DNA from: an uncultured Desulfobulbaceae bacterium
GTDB lineage: Bacteria > Desulfobacterota > Desulfobulbia > Desulfobulbales > BM004
DNA: 59,864 nucleotides
Direction of reading: 5' to 3'
NCBI GenBank assembly: GCA_947259115.1
Contig: CAMYKS010000035.1
Coordinates: forward strand, 1-59,864
The notes beneath the pieces are model-generated. The model was not told the DNA's origin, made no database searches, and worked only from the letters and a program-made list of their open reading frames with translations. Each line of letters begins with the position of its first letter. Position 1 is the first letter of the stretch. Shown here piece after piece: positions 1 to 10,274 of the stretch. The position numbers and the translations under genes are program-made.

Positions 1-291
1 TACCTATATGTTTTTGTGCTATTACGCTTTGATTTATTGAAAAATTCAGTTTATGCCAATACATAATACTTTGTCTATCCGGCTTCTCGACTTATTTTAA
101 AGGGCCATGCAGGATCGAGAGCAGCGTAGGTTGGGATAAAGCATATATCAATCGTCAGATCGTTTGGTTAGTCGACAAACTCAACAATTATTAAAGATAT
201 CAGCTAAATTGCTCAACGGCAGAGCGGGAAAATTACAAGAAACAATGGCAAGGATGCTTGAATCGGATTTGCTTTTTTTTATCCAAAATTT

Positions 292-1158
292 ATGGAGAAC
301 AACAAGCTGGCATCAGGAACGTCTATTCGGTCCACTGGCGACGCACTGGCACTGGGTAGTGTGCTAAGGCAATTGGCCTTGCCGTTGTTGGTGACTTACA
401 TGTGCCTGCCTGCTGCGTGGCTGTTTCCCTTCGTCGATTCCACAAGAGAACCCTACTTCGACCTAACGACAGGCTTTGCCAATGTCAATTATTGGGTTGC
501 ACAATCAGGCGGAAAAACCGGTGCGCCTATTATTGGAGTATTGATGCTTGCGCTCCTGGTAACCCGCCATGGCATTTCCCTTTCCCGGAGGATCCTGGAG
601 GTTACACTTGTAGTGATAATTGTCGCAGTTTGTGCCGGAGGCGGTGCAGCACTCAACGAAAATGGCGTGAAGCCCGCTTTTAAAGTGCCACGTCCCAACA
701 TTGTCTACTTGGCAGGTGCAAATGGTACCGGACCGCTCGGAATGTCGCCGGAGGAATTCTATGATAAAGGCGACAAGGAGGCACGTAGGGGGGCACTGAG
801 AAGAATCCTGGAAACTGAGCCCTCTCCTGTCGAACTTGGCCCCATGGTTCGGGAGCATTGGATCGAGGAAAGCGGCTACTCCTTACCCTCTGGGCACTCC
901 TTTTCCGCCATGTTTTTCGCCACTTTCTTCTTGGCGACGGGAGTCACCTATATTTCTACACAACGGCTTTGGCTCTTCTATCTGCTCTTACCTTGGGCAT
1001 TAGCAGTCTGTTATTCCCGTCCTATCCTTAGAGTCCATACCCCTACAGACATTGCCATCGGCGGCCTGGAAGGACTAGTATTAGGATTTGCTGCGTTCTT
1101 TCTTTTTCGGACTGGCCTGACGGTATGGTATGAAAGGTTCACAGAAGAAGAACGCTGA
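292..1158 (+). CDS. PAP2-family membrane phosphatase (PgpB-like)
   Basis: A 288-residue integral membrane protein of the PAP2 (type 2 phosphatidic acid phosphatase) superfamily. The three superfamily motifs are visible: K127-x6-R134-P135, P199-S-G-H202, and R243-x5-H249-x3-D253, which together supply the phosphate-binding and catalytic histidines. Several hydrophobic helices surround them. Length and motif spacing resemble PgpB-type enzymes, which dephosphorylate phosphatidylglycerophosphate or undecaprenyl pyrophosphate at the cytoplasmic membrane; the substrate here cannot be read from sequence. The ATG at 292 has no clear ribosome binding site, so the exact start is uncertain. The first 291 bases of the window show nothing else I can support. 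Confidence 0.85.
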   Translation: MENNKLASGTSIRSTGDALALGSVLRQLALPLLVTYMCLPAAWLFPFVDSTREPYFDLTTGFANVNYWVAQSGGKTGAPIIGVLMLALLVTRHGISLSRRILEVTLVVIIVAVCAGGGAALNENGVKPAFKVPRPNIVYLAGANGTGPLGMSPEEFYDKGDKEARRGALRRILETEPSPVELGPMVREHWIEESGYSLPSGHSFSAMFFATFFLATGVTYISTQRLWLFYLLLPWALAVCYSRPILRVHTPTDIAIGGLEGLVLGFAAFFLFRTGLTVWYERFTEEER

Positions 1159-1185
1159 CATAAAAAAATGTTTGAGGATGTTTGA

Positions 1186-1305
1186 ATGGTAAAACTTAGT
1201 TTTTTAGTATTAGGCGCACTACTTTTAGTTGCTTTAGTAATTACTGTCTTTTCATCTGTTGTGATCAACTTTTTAAGTCGGAGTGAGAAAGATGGTGAGG
1301 AGTAA
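1186..1305 (+). CDS. small single-pass membrane protein, 39 residues
   Basis: A short frame, ATG to TAA, with a plausible ribosome binding site (GAGGAT, 7 bases upstream). It begins 27 bases after the PAP2 gene. The product starts MVKLSFLVLG, continues with one hydrophobic stretch of about 25 residues, and ends in a charged tail (SRSEKDGEE), which is the form of a small single-pass inner-membrane protein. It may be co-transcribed with the phosphatase gene. No family is recognised and no function is proposed. Confidence 0.45.
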   Translation: MVKLSFLVLGALLLVALVITVFSSVVINFLSRSEKDGEE

Positions 1306-1470
1306 TTTTTTAGAAAAAGCCGCTAAATATAATACCTGATATTGTTAAGCAACTGGAGCGTACAACCATTAAAAAATAATGGCGAGGATGTTGTAATCTG
1401 CAATATTAGTCACTACTGGACATCAAAGAAGATATTCTTCCTATCAAGTTCTCAGGCTTTTTAATTCCAT

Positions 1471-2553
1471 ATGAATAATACCTCCAAGAATATAGAAAAC
1501 CTTGGCTTTGATACATGGTTTCTGGAAGCAGCTGTCCCTGAGAGTCTGGATCTTTTTGAGATTGCGAGAGTGGTTGCTGTTCACAAAGATAGCTATACCA
1601 TAAGCGATGGAGAGACAGATGTCTTGGCAGAATTGGTCGGGAAAATAATATTCAGTGCGACATCTCCAATCGATTATCCTGCTGTAGGGGATTGGGTATT
1701 TGCTAATTTTTATGATGAAAATACATTCTCAATTATCCACGAGGTATTACCACGTAAGTCTCTGCTCAAAAGAAAAACACCAGGAAAAAAAATTGATTTT
1801 CAATTAATTGCCACCAATATCGATGTTGCATTCATTGTCCAATCTCTGAATGAAAATTTTAACCTTCGTCGGCTTGAACGTTATCTTGTCATGATTAACG
1901 AAAGTAATATCCAGCCAGTTGTGCTGCTGAGCAAGAGTGACCTGCTTTACATCGAAGATATTACGTACAGAGTCGAGGAGATCCAAAAAGACATGCCCCG
2001 TTTACAAGTGATACCCTTCAGTAACGAAAATGAATCTGGTTTGGACAGCGTAAAAGGAATTATGCAAGCCGGTCTGACATACTGCTTGCTGGGATCATCA
2101 GGAGTAGGCAAAACAACCTTACTAAACAACCTTATAGGCGAATCAGTATATAAAACCAAAACAGTCAGCAGAAAGGCGAGTAAGGGAAGACATGCTACAA
2201 CGCATAGACAATTGATTAAGCTAGATTGTGGCGCAATGGTAGTTGATACACCAGGCATGCGAGAGCTTGGGAACTTTTCGGTAGAGACTGGTCTTGATGA
2301 AACGTTTCCTGAAATAGTAGTTCTATCAAATAAGTGTCATTTCAACGATTGTAGTCATATTAAAGAAAAAGGGTGTGCAGTTTTGCTTGCGGTCGAACAA
2401 GGGCAATTATCTGCTGAGCGCCACCAAAATTATATAAAAATGACCAAAGAAACTACTTACAATGAAATGTCATATCTTGAGAAAAGAAAAAAAGATAAAC
2501 AGTTTGGAAAGTTAATTAAAAGTGTAATGAAGCATAAGAAAAGCAGGAGATAG
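1471..2553 (+). CDS. rsgA: ribosome biogenesis GTPase RsgA
   Basis: A circularly permuted GTPase that acts late in 30S subunit assembly. Motif order along the 360 residues is G4 (SKSD, 154-157, in place of NKxD), G1/P-loop (GSSGVGKT, 208-215), G2 around the THR of HATTHRQ (240-246), and G3 (DTPG, 259-262). This permuted order is diagnostic for the YjeQ/RsgA family. The N-terminal ~100 residues correspond to the OB fold, and the C-terminal zinc site is C289-x4-C294-x-H296-x5-C302. Length matches the family. The basic C-terminus (KHKKSRR) suits RNA contact. The gene stands alone, convergent with tatC. Confidence 0.95.
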   Translation: MNNTSKNIENLGFDTWFLEAAVPESLDLFEIARVVAVHKDSYTISDGETDVLAELVGKIIFSATSPIDYPAVGDWVFANFYDENTFSIIHEVLPRKSLLKRKTPGKKIDFQLIATNIDVAFIVQSLNENFNLRRLERYLVMINESNIQPVVLLSKSDLLYIEDITYRVEEIQKDMPRLQVIPFSNENESGLDSVKGIMQAGLTYCLLGSSGVGKTTLLNNLIGESVYKTKTVSRKASKGRHATTHRQLIKLDCGAMVVDTPGMRELGNFSVETGLDETFPEIVVLSNKCHFNDCSHIKEKGCAVLLAVEQGQLSAERHQNYIKMTKETTYNEMSYLEKRKKDKQFGKLIKSVMKHKKSRR

Positions 2554-2765
2554 CAACCAACACGGCATATTACTCCGGACTGTAAATTTCACTAAGTTTT
2601 ATTCGCAGCCGGTTATTTGAAACTTTATTAAAACATACTGCAACCTATTTTGCATTTCCCTCCCATCCAAAAACTAAACAATACATTACGTATGTTTAAA
2701 TTTGGCAGAAAGTGAAAAGTTACGATTACTGCAATTTTTCCCCACGTGTCTCACTAACCGCATTT

Positions 2766-3458
2766 TTACAACTTCATCATCTTAAGGACCAATATTCCAA
2801 TCTCGTAAAGTAGATAAAGAGGACCGCCCATGAGCAGCATGTTGATCACATCAGGTGTCGGGGTCAGGAGCGCTGCCAGAATGCTGATGATGAGGACCGC
2901 ATAACGGCGATGTTTTTCAAAGGTTCGGCGTGAGCATATTCCAACCTTGGCAGCAAAGACCATGAAGATGGGAAGCTCGAAAATAACACCGAAGGCCAGG
3001 ATGAAGATGGTTACAAAGTTAACAAACTTGCTGATGGAGATCACCGCTTGGAGCTGATCAGACTGGAAACCGAGAAGGAATTTGACGCCGTAAGGCAGGG
3101 TGATGAAGTAACAGAAGCCTGCCCCTATATAAAAAAGCACGGTGGTAAAGAATACAAACCAGGCCAGGGTTGATTCTTCCAGCTTGAAAGGTTTACCAAG
3201 GGCCATCCAGAGGCAGTAAAGGATGCCGGGCATAAGGACAAAAAGGGTTACAAAGAACGAGAGTTTGACGTGGGCCAGAAATGGTTCGGCAACCGTGAAA
3301 AAGGCCAGTTGCTGGTCGAGATGATTCTGCAAACCTGTAAGTACTGTGGAAGAAAGAATGTATAGCGCCGCTGTGCCAATAATAATAGCGGCGCCCAGCA
3401 GCCGGATGGACTTGCGGAGTTCTGACAGGAATATGATGAGGTTGCTGTTTAGTTCCAA
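2766..3458 (-). CDS. tatC: Sec-independent protein translocase subunit TatC
   Basis: Core subunit of the twin-arginine translocase, which exports folded, often cofactor-bearing proteins. The 230-residue product has about six membrane helices. The FLSELRKSI stretch near the N-terminus corresponds to the conserved HLxELRxR motif, and the C-terminal TPTPDVINMLLMGGPLYLLYE is characteristic of TatC. The likely start is a TTG codon, because an in-frame stop lies a few codons upstream and no ATG precedes the conserved N-terminal motif. No tatA or tatB is beside it. A sulfate reducer would use Tat for periplasmic metalloenzymes such as hydrogenases. Confidence 0.93.
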   Translation of the reverse strand: MELNSNLIIFLSELRKSIRLLGAAIIIGTAALYILSSTVLTGLQNHLDQQLAFFTVAEPFLAHVKLSFFVTLFVLMPGILYCLWMALGKPFKLEESTLAWFVFFTTVLFYIGAGFCYFITLPYGVKFLLGFQSDQLQAVISISKFVNFVTIFILAFGVIFELPIFMVFAAKVGICSRRTFEKHRRYAVLIISILAALLTPTPDVINMLLMGGPLYLLYEIGILVLKMMKL

Positions 3459-3618
3459 GGGTCTTGTACTTGTTTATTAGTAATTATTACTGTGTTCCCA
3501 CTTTATAAAAGATTCATATTTATAGTTCTTTTTCTTTGCTTGTCCAATATTTATTGTACTTTTCGCTAACTGAGTATTTTGAAGCTCACCCAGTACCCTG
3601 CATTTAAGTTTTTCCCTC

Positions 3619-3646
3619 CAGCCTCCGGCCTTCAGCCTTCAGCCTA
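3619..3646. repeat. heptamer tandem repeat in the tatC-serS gap
   Basis: Four 7-bp units (CAGCCTC, CGGCCTT, CAGCCTT, CAGCCTA) lie in the 319-bp divergent gap between tatC and serS. A 19-base segment here (3629-3647) recurs as an exact reverse complement at 15905-15923. It belongs to a set of short-period intergenic repeats in this window. The rest of the gap holds the serS promoter. Confidence 0.6.
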
Positions 3647-3680
3647 ATAACCTTTTTTCCGTCAATTCCCTATTTACGGA

Positions 3681-3709
3681 TTGACAGCAGGAACCGGTTT
3701 CACTATTAG
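3681..3709 (+). promoter_or_regulatory. sigma-70-type promoter for serS
   Basis: TTGACA at 3681-3686, a 17-base spacer and TATTAG at 3704-3709. Transcription would start near 3716, about 60 bases before the serS ATG. Confidence 0.5.
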
Positions 3710-3759
3710 TAGTTGCCTGAACAAAGAGCAAATTTCACCAATAAAATATGATTTACTAA

Positions 3760-5043
<1,284 letters not shown>

Positions 5044-5079
5044 TCCGCATTTTTCAAAACTGTTCATGAAATATTCGGG

Positions 5080-6024
5080 TTAGCCTATTTCTATTCTATT
5101 GAAGCCGTTTTTTTTGGCCTGGTAAAGGGCTGCTTCGGCCCTGCTGAGCACAGCAGTGCTGTTGGTGTCGCTATCCAGGACCAGGCTGATGCCGATGCTT
5201 ACTGTTAACTGAATAGTTTGCTTATTAAAGGTGACAGGCATCTCCTCTATATTGGACCGTATGCGCTCAGCTATAATGGCAGCTCCCAGGCTTGGAGTAT
5301 TGGGCAGCATGCAAAAGAATTCCTCTCCTCCGTACCGTGCAAACAGATCAGAATCCCGTAAAATATCCTCACAGAACAGTACAAATCTTTTCAGAACTAC
5401 ATCGCCGCCACCGTGACCGTACCTTTCATTAATGTCTTTGAAGTTGTCGATATCAATGAGACAGACAGATAATTTATTCTTATATCTCCGGGCAATGGAA
5501 AATTCCTGGTTGAATATATGCATGAAGTGTCTGCTATTATAAGCGCCGGTAAGAGCATCTCTTTCAGATAGATCCTGCAGCCGCTCTGCCAGATTTTTCC
5601 GATCTGTTATATTGATGGGCAGCCAGATGACGGAATTGATTTCATCACCCTGATCTTTAATGGGGTAGACCCGGCCTTCAAACCACTGCGTATCATTTGA
5701 AGCGCCCGGGGAAGACCCAATAATATCACCTGGGCCAATCGGGTATTCAATGGTTTTTAAAGAATCGTCCTCAATGGCCTCATCAACAGTCTGCATAAAG
5801 GTATCTGCAAGTGGTTCCGGCAGAACATCGTGCAGATATTTGCCGATGAAAGATGCGCCGCTGTGGTAGAGTGACCTCTCCTTGCCGCCGATGACATCAA
5901 GATATTTACCCGACTTATCAATAACAAAGATCGGGTCCGGCAGCGCCATGGCAGTGGATTGGAGCTGCTGCTCAATGGTAAAAAAGTTTTGCTCAAACGA
6001 TTGAAGTTTTTCCCACATATCCAT
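5080..6024 (-). CDS. PAS-GGDEF diguanylate cyclase
   Basis: A 314-residue signalling enzyme that makes cyclic di-GMP from two GTP. The N-terminal ~145 residues look like a PAS sensor domain (MALPDPIFVIDKSGKYLDV), followed by a short coiled linker and a GGDEF domain. The active-site signature is GGEEF, and an RxxD inhibitory site (RDSD) sits exactly five residues before it, so product feedback inhibition is expected. No signal peptide or membrane helix is visible; it is probably soluble. The ATG at 6024 is preferred over two GTG codons just upstream because AGGTGG lies five bases before it. The sensed signal is unknown. Confidence 0.92.
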   Translation of the reverse strand: MDMWEKLQSFEQNFFTIEQQLQSTAMALPDPIFVIDKSGKYLDVIGGKERSLYHSGASFIGKYLHDVLPEPLADTFMQTVDEAIEDDSLKTIEYPIGPGDIIGSSPGASNDTQWFEGRVYPIKDQGDEINSVIWLPINITDRKNLAERLQDLSERDALTGAYNSRHFMHIFNQEFSIARRYKNKLSVCLIDIDNFKDINERYGHGGGDVVLKRFVLFCEDILRDSDLFARYGGEEFFCMLPNTPSLGAAIIAERIRSNIEEMPVTFNKQTIQLTVSIGISLVLDSDTNSTAVLSRAEAALYQAKKNGFNRIEIG

Positions 6025-6143
6025 ATTCACCACCTATTCCAAAAGAATTGGACAAACTGAAAAATATTTCCAGGCCAAACCAATTAAATGCTTATCAAAA
6101 AAGTATATATTCTGCAGCAATTTATACAGGTTGCTGCAGGATT

Positions 6144-7070
6144 CTATTCCAGGGCCAGTTCAATGAGTCGGTCAAGAAGTGCTGAAAAGTCAAGTCCTGC
6201 AGCCGCAGCTCCCTGGGGCAGCAGGCTTGTCGGGGTCATGCCTGGAATGGTATTGGTTTCAAGGACATAAATGTCATCATTGCTGACCATCATATCCGTA
6301 CGGCTGTAGCCGCGAAGTTGCAGAGCACGGTGTGCGGTCAGGGCATAATTCCGGGCTCTGATCGTAATAGGTTCCTCCAGGTCTGCCGGGCAGATCTCCT
6401 GTGAAGCACCGGGCTGGTATTTGGCTTCGTAATCAAAGAACTCGTATTGGTCCCCCGGTATAATTTCAACCAGGGGCAGTGCGGTCAACTCATCATTGCC
6501 TATGACGCCACCGGTTATTTCCCGGCCCTTGATAAATTCCTCGGCCATGACCTGTCGGTCAATTGTAAATGCCTTTTTCAGCCCTTCCGCAATATCATCC
6601 TCGGAACGGGCAATGGTCATGCCGAGACTCGATCCCTGGCTGGCCGGTTTGATGACGAGGGGTAAACCCAGCTTACCCAGAATCTTACCCGGGCTTTCTA
6701 TATCCTCTTTTGCAGCCATATACCATTTAGGAACCTTCAGGCCGGCGTTGCGGTAGAGGACCTTGGCCAGATTCTTGTCCATGGCAATGGCGCTGCCCAG
6801 GACGCCGGAGCCCTGGTAAGGAAGGCCGAGAAGGTCCAGAAAACCCTGAACCGTGCCATCCTCGCCAAAAGGACCATGCAGCAGTATAAAGGCCACATCC
6901 AGGCTGTCGGCTTCAGTTGCCAGTTTTGCAAGATCAGTAGCAGGGTCGTAGCGCGTTACCTTATATTTTTGGGGATCAAGGGCTCTGGCAACTTCTTCCG
7001 CCCCTTTAAGAGAGACCTCTCTTTCGCCTGATTTCCCTCCGGCAAGTAGGGCTAGTCGTAGTTTTTTCAT
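6144..7070 (-). CDS. ddl: D-alanine--D-alanine ligase
   Basis: ATP-grasp ligase that makes the D-Ala-D-Ala dipeptide for peptidoglycan. The 308-residue product shows an N-terminal AGGKSGEREVS loop, HGPFGEDGTVQG, the ATP-binding VIKPASQGSSLGM stretch, EFIKGREITGGV and the C-terminal metal-binding LETNTIPGMTPTSLLP. The YEAKYQPG segment forms the omega loop. Length is typical. The ATG at 7070 with CAGGTG eight bases upstream is chosen over an in-frame GTG at 7079. The gene stands apart from any mur cluster and is divergent from the GlcD-like gene. Confidence 0.96.
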   Translation of the reverse strand: MKKLRLALLAGGKSGEREVSLKGAEEVARALDPQKYKVTRYDPATDLAKLATEADSLDVAFILLHGPFGEDGTVQGFLDLLGLPYQGSGVLGSAIAMDKNLAKVLYRNAGLKVPKWYMAAKEDIESPGKILGKLGLPLVIKPASQGSSLGMTIARSEDDIAEGLKKAFTIDRQVMAEEFIKGREITGGVIGNDELTALPLVEIIPGDQYEFFDYEAKYQPGASQEICPADLEEPITIRARNYALTAHRALQLRGYSRTDMMVSNDDIYVLETNTIPGMTPTSLLPQGAAAAGLDFSALLDRLIELALE

Positions 7071-7223
7071 GGTATGCACCTGTCTATTTAACCTTGATTC
7101 GTTTGTTGTCGTGCTATGAGCAGGATACTAGCTTCATTAATACTTTTCAATTGGCCGTTGACATTTAAATCATATTCTTTCATAAAAATAGCTGAATCCG
7201 GCTCTTACGGATTCTGTATAGTT

Positions 7224-8609
7224 ATGAATAAAAATACTTTAAAAAAACTGCAGGCCATTGTCGGTGAGAAATATCTTGCCACGGCCAGGGAAGATCTCAT
7301 GTGCTATTCCTACGATGGCACAGGTATGGAGTATATGCCATCCGCTGTGGCGTTTCCAGCTTCTGCGGCTGAGATATGTGCTATTATGGAACTTGCCAGC
7401 CAGGAACTTTTCCCGGTTATCCCCCGGGGCGCCGGCACCGGAATGACCGGAGGATCTTTGCCGGTTGCGGGCGGACTGGTTCTTGTCATGAGCCGCCTGA
7501 ACAATATTCTTGAGATAGATGCCGAGAACCAGGTGGCATCCGTTGAACCCGGTGTGATCACCGGACAATTTCAGGCTGCAGTAAAAAAAGTCGGGCTTTT
7601 TTATCCGCCTGACCCCGCGAGTCGTGATTTCTGCACCATGGGGGGGAATGTTGCCGAATGCTCCGGTGGGCCCAGTGCCGTCAAATACGGGGTAACCAGG
7701 GATTATGTGCTTGGCCTTGAAGTGGTCCTGCCCGACGGCCGCCTCATGCATACCGGGGTCAGAACTGCTAAAGGGGTGGTAGGCTATGACCTCACCCGCC
7801 TTTTTATCGGTTCCGAAGGGACACTGGGTATTATCACAAAGATTGTTGTCAGGCTGCTGGCGCTGCCGACACATAAGAAGACATACCTGGTTTTATGCGA
7901 CAGCCTCCTCCAGGCAGCAGTGCTTGTGTCAGAAATACTTAAAAGCGGTATTTTGCCCAGAACCCTAGAATATATGGATCAAACCGCCCTGAATGTTGTG
8001 AGTGAATACCTTCCCCTTGACATGCCGCAAAGCACCAGGGCCTTGCTTCTGATAGAGGTGGACGGGGATGAAAAATCTACAGATGAACAGGGAGAAAAAC
8101 TCCTGAAGCTGCTGGCAGACCGGCAAACATATCCCGGCATTCTCGAGGTCAGGCAGGCACATAACGCAGAGGAAGTTGAAGGTCTCTGGAAGGCAAGACG
8201 TTCCATTTCTCCGGCCACGTTTAAACTCCGGCCCCATAAGATATCTGAAGATGTTGTGGTGCCGAAAACAAAAATTCCCCAGCTCGTTGATTTTACCGAA
8301 AAGCTGTCCCGGGAACTGGACATTGTCATTCTCACATTCGGGCACGCCGGTGACGGCAACATTCATGTCAACATTATGGTGGATAAGGATAATCCGGAGG
8401 AAAACCTGAAGGGCCAAACAGCAAAAAGAAGGCTGTTTGAGCATGTGATATCACTTGCCGGCACACTGTCGGGCGAACACGGCGTGGGTATCACCAAGGC
8501 ACCTTACCTCTCCCTGGAACTTGATGAGACATCTCTGGCACTCATGCAGAAGATCAAAAGGGTGTTTGACCCCAACAATATTTTGAATCCTGGAAAGATA
8601 TTTACCTAA
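7224..8609 (+). CDS. FAD-linked oxidase, glycolate/D-lactate dehydrogenase subunit GlcD-like
   Basis: A 461-residue flavoprotein of the VAO/PCMH family that oxidises a 2-hydroxy acid. The FAD-binding domain begins around RGAGTGMTGGSLPVAGG, followed by EPGVITGQF and GSEGTLGIITK. The C-terminal domain carries HAGDGNIHVNIM and SGEHGVGITKAPYL, both typical of GlcD and D-lactate dehydrogenases. The frame is open from 7116, but similarity to the family begins at the ATG at 7224. No GlcE or iron-sulfur GlcF partner is adjacent, which leaves substrate and electron acceptor open; D-lactate is plausible in a sulfate reducer. Confidence 0.88.
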   Translation: MNKNTLKKLQAIVGEKYLATAREDLMCYSYDGTGMEYMPSAVAFPASAAEICAIMELASQELFPVIPRGAGTGMTGGSLPVAGGLVLVMSRLNNILEIDAENQVASVEPGVITGQFQAAVKKVGLFYPPDPASRDFCTMGGNVAECSGGPSAVKYGVTRDYVLGLEVVLPDGRLMHTGVRTAKGVVGYDLTRLFIGSEGTLGIITKIVVRLLALPTHKKTYLVLCDSLLQAAVLVSEILKSGILPRTLEYMDQTALNVVSEYLPLDMPQSTRALLLIEVDGDEKSTDEQGEKLLKLLADRQTYPGILEVRQAHNAEEVEGLWKARRSISPATFKLRPHKISEDVVVPKTKIPQLVDFTEKLSRELDIVILTFGHAGDGNIHVNIMVDKDNPEENLKGQTAKRRLFEHVISLAGTLSGEHGVGITKAPYLSLELDETSLALMQKIKRVFDPNNILNPGKIFT

Positions 8610-8616
8610 AAAGCCA

Positions 8617-8645
8617 TTGACATAAATTGCTTTTGCCTTTAATAT
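8617..8645 (+). promoter_or_regulatory. sigma-70-type promoter for rpsU
   Basis: TTGACA at 8617-8622, a 17-base spacer and TAATAT at 8640-8645. It lies just after the GlcD-like stop codon and about 95 bases before the rpsU start. Confidence 0.55.
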
Positions 8646-8741
8646 CTCCGACTTTCGTTCGTGAAATTTATTGAAATTTTAAGAAATTTTTGTTATTTTA
8701 AAACGTTACTAACCATTTATTAATAAAAGCGTGGAGATAAA

Positions 8742-8930
8742 ATGATTGAAGTTGAAGTAAGAGGTGATATAGAATATGCCATCCGGCAGTTGAAGAAAAA
8801 GCTGCAGATGGATGGCATTAAGCGAGAATTAAAACGTCGTGAGTACTACGAGAAGCCCAGTGAGAAAAAGCGCCGCAAGCAGGCTGAAGCCAAGCGCAAG
8901 TTGCGTAAGTTCAGGCATCGTAAGGCGTAG
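8742..8930 (+). CDS. rpsU: 30S ribosomal protein bS21
   Basis: A 62-residue, very basic protein of the small ribosomal subunit. The N-terminal MIEVEVRGDIEYAIRQLKKK and the long Arg/Lys-rich C-terminal helix (KPSEKKRRKQAEAKRKLRK) match bS21. The ribosome binding site (GGAGAT) is eight bases before the ATG. It has its own promoter and is followed 52 bases later by the Xer gene on the same strand. Confidence 0.95.
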   Translation: MIEVEVRGDIEYAIRQLKKKLQMDGIKRELKRREYYEKPSEKKRRKQAEAKRKLRKFRHRKA

Positions 8931-8982
8931 AGTATATTTGCAAACTCAGGCCCGATTCCATTGCTTATGAATTACAGAGCCA

Positions 8983-9966
8983 ATGGGTGACAGGGCGAGA
9001 AAAAAATCTGAGAAGCGCCCCCTTGCAAAGGGGGGCGCAGATACACCTTCCCCAAAGCTAAATTCATTCTATTCCTACCAGGACACTTTCCTTAAGTATT
9101 TATCAGCGGCTCGCCGTCTGGCACCCAACACCTATGACAAGTCATACCGCTACGATCTCAATGCATTTGCGGACTTTCTGCAGCAACATTCCATTGATGA
9201 CTTGGACCATATAGACAGGTCTACTGTCAGGGAGTATATTTCCTGGTGCAGAAGAAAAGGCCTTGCATCCCGTTCCATTTCCAGAAGAATATCAACTCTG
9301 AGGAGTTTTTTCAGGTTCCTTTTAGCTGAAAACCTTATCAGCTCCGATCCGACCTCCATGATAGAGCATCCCAAACTTGGCAGGACTTTACCCAAAATAC
9401 TTACCGTCGGAGAGGTCGATGCACTTCTGGCTGTATCCGCAAAACCTGACCGGGAAAATCCCCTTGCTGCCAGAAATCATGTGATGCTTCACCTGCTGTA
9501 TGCCACGGGACTCAGGGTTTCTGAACTGGTCAAACTGCCGCTTGTTAGTTTCAACCGCCATAGCGGTAACCTGCGTGTGTTTGGCAAAGGAAACAAGGAA
9601 AGGCTTGTGCCCATCGGTGAACAGGCCAGGGTCCTGCTGGAGGAATACCTGGATCATGTAAGGCCCCAACTGCTTCGCGGCAGGACAAGCCCGGCGCTCT
9701 TCATAACCCTGCAGACAAAGGCCATGACCAGAAACCGCTACTGGCAGATTTTAAAAAAGATTGCCATGCAGGCCGGCATCCAGAAAGATATAAGCCCCCA
9801 CGCCCTCAGGCATTCCTTTGCTACTCATCTTCTGGAAAACGGGGCTGACCTGCGTTCGGTGCAGCTCATGCTGGGACACTCAGATATTTCAACAACCCAG
9901 CTCTATACCCATGTTGAGCAGAGCCGCCTCAAATCCATTCATAAAAAATTTCATCCCCGGGGATGA
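8983..9966 (+). CDS. tyrosine recombinase XerC/XerD
   Basis: A 327-residue site-specific recombinase, probably for chromosome dimer resolution. The N-terminal SAM-like core-binding domain spans about residues 28-125 and the catalytic domain follows. Catalytic residues are visible: R178 (ATGLRVSEL), K202 (FGKGNKERLVP), H273 and R276 (HALRHSFATHLL), H299 (LGHS) and nucleophile Y308 (TTQLYTHV). The extra ~27 residues at the N-terminus are polar and may not all be translated. XerC and XerD cannot be told apart with confidence from this sequence alone. The chromosomal setting next to rpsU and lack of mobile-element context argue for a housekeeping Xer protein. Confidence 0.9.
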   Translation: MGDRARKKSEKRPLAKGGADTPSPKLNSFYSYQDTFLKYLSAARRLAPNTYDKSYRYDLNAFADFLQQHSIDDLDHIDRSTVREYISWCRRKGLASRSISRRISTLRSFFRFLLAENLISSDPTSMIEHPKLGRTLPKILTVGEVDALLAVSAKPDRENPLAARNHVMLHLLYATGLRVSELVKLPLVSFNRHSGNLRVFGKGNKERLVPIGEQARVLLEEYLDHVRPQLLRGRTSPALFITLQTKAMTRNRYWQILKKIAMQAGIQKDISPHALRHSFATHLLENGADLRSVQLMLGHSDISTTQLYTHVEQSRLKSIHKKFHPRG

Positions 9967-10040
9967 GTGTTAAGGTGCATATACTCCTGCATTTGCCTGT
10001 TGGCAATCTTGCACCTGTTGGATATGATAGGTGAAAAATA

Positions 10041-10268
10041 GGTTTCAAGGTTTCGAGGTTAAAAAATACTTTTAACCGGTTGATGAAGAACCAAACACGC
10101 TGCTACCGAGGCAAAAAGAGATATGAGTCTTTAACTCCCTTGACCCCTTATGGCTGTCAATCATTGGGTTGTTTAGTTACCCAATAATCGTCAGTGGTTT
10201 CTTATGCTGATAAACCTTGGAACCCCTAAGAACTTGACCCCTTGGAACCTTGAACCCTTGAACCCTTA
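10041..10268. repeat. intergenic octamer repeat with inverted arms (family A)
   Basis: The 308-bp gap between the Xer gene and the next gene holds a left arm at 10041-10060 (GGTTTCAAGGTTTCGAGGTT) and a right arm at about 10213-10267 made of imperfect 8-bp units of the CTTGAACC/CTTGGAAC kind. The arms are approximate inverted copies. The right arm runs up to seven bases before the next start codon, so it occupies the place where a ribosome binding site is expected. Confidence 0.6.
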
Positions 10269-10274
10269 AAAAAA

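Noticed and set aside
164..367. 67-codon frame overlapping the start of the PAP2 gene
   Set aside because: It overlaps a gene with full family motifs in another frame and encodes nothing recognisable.
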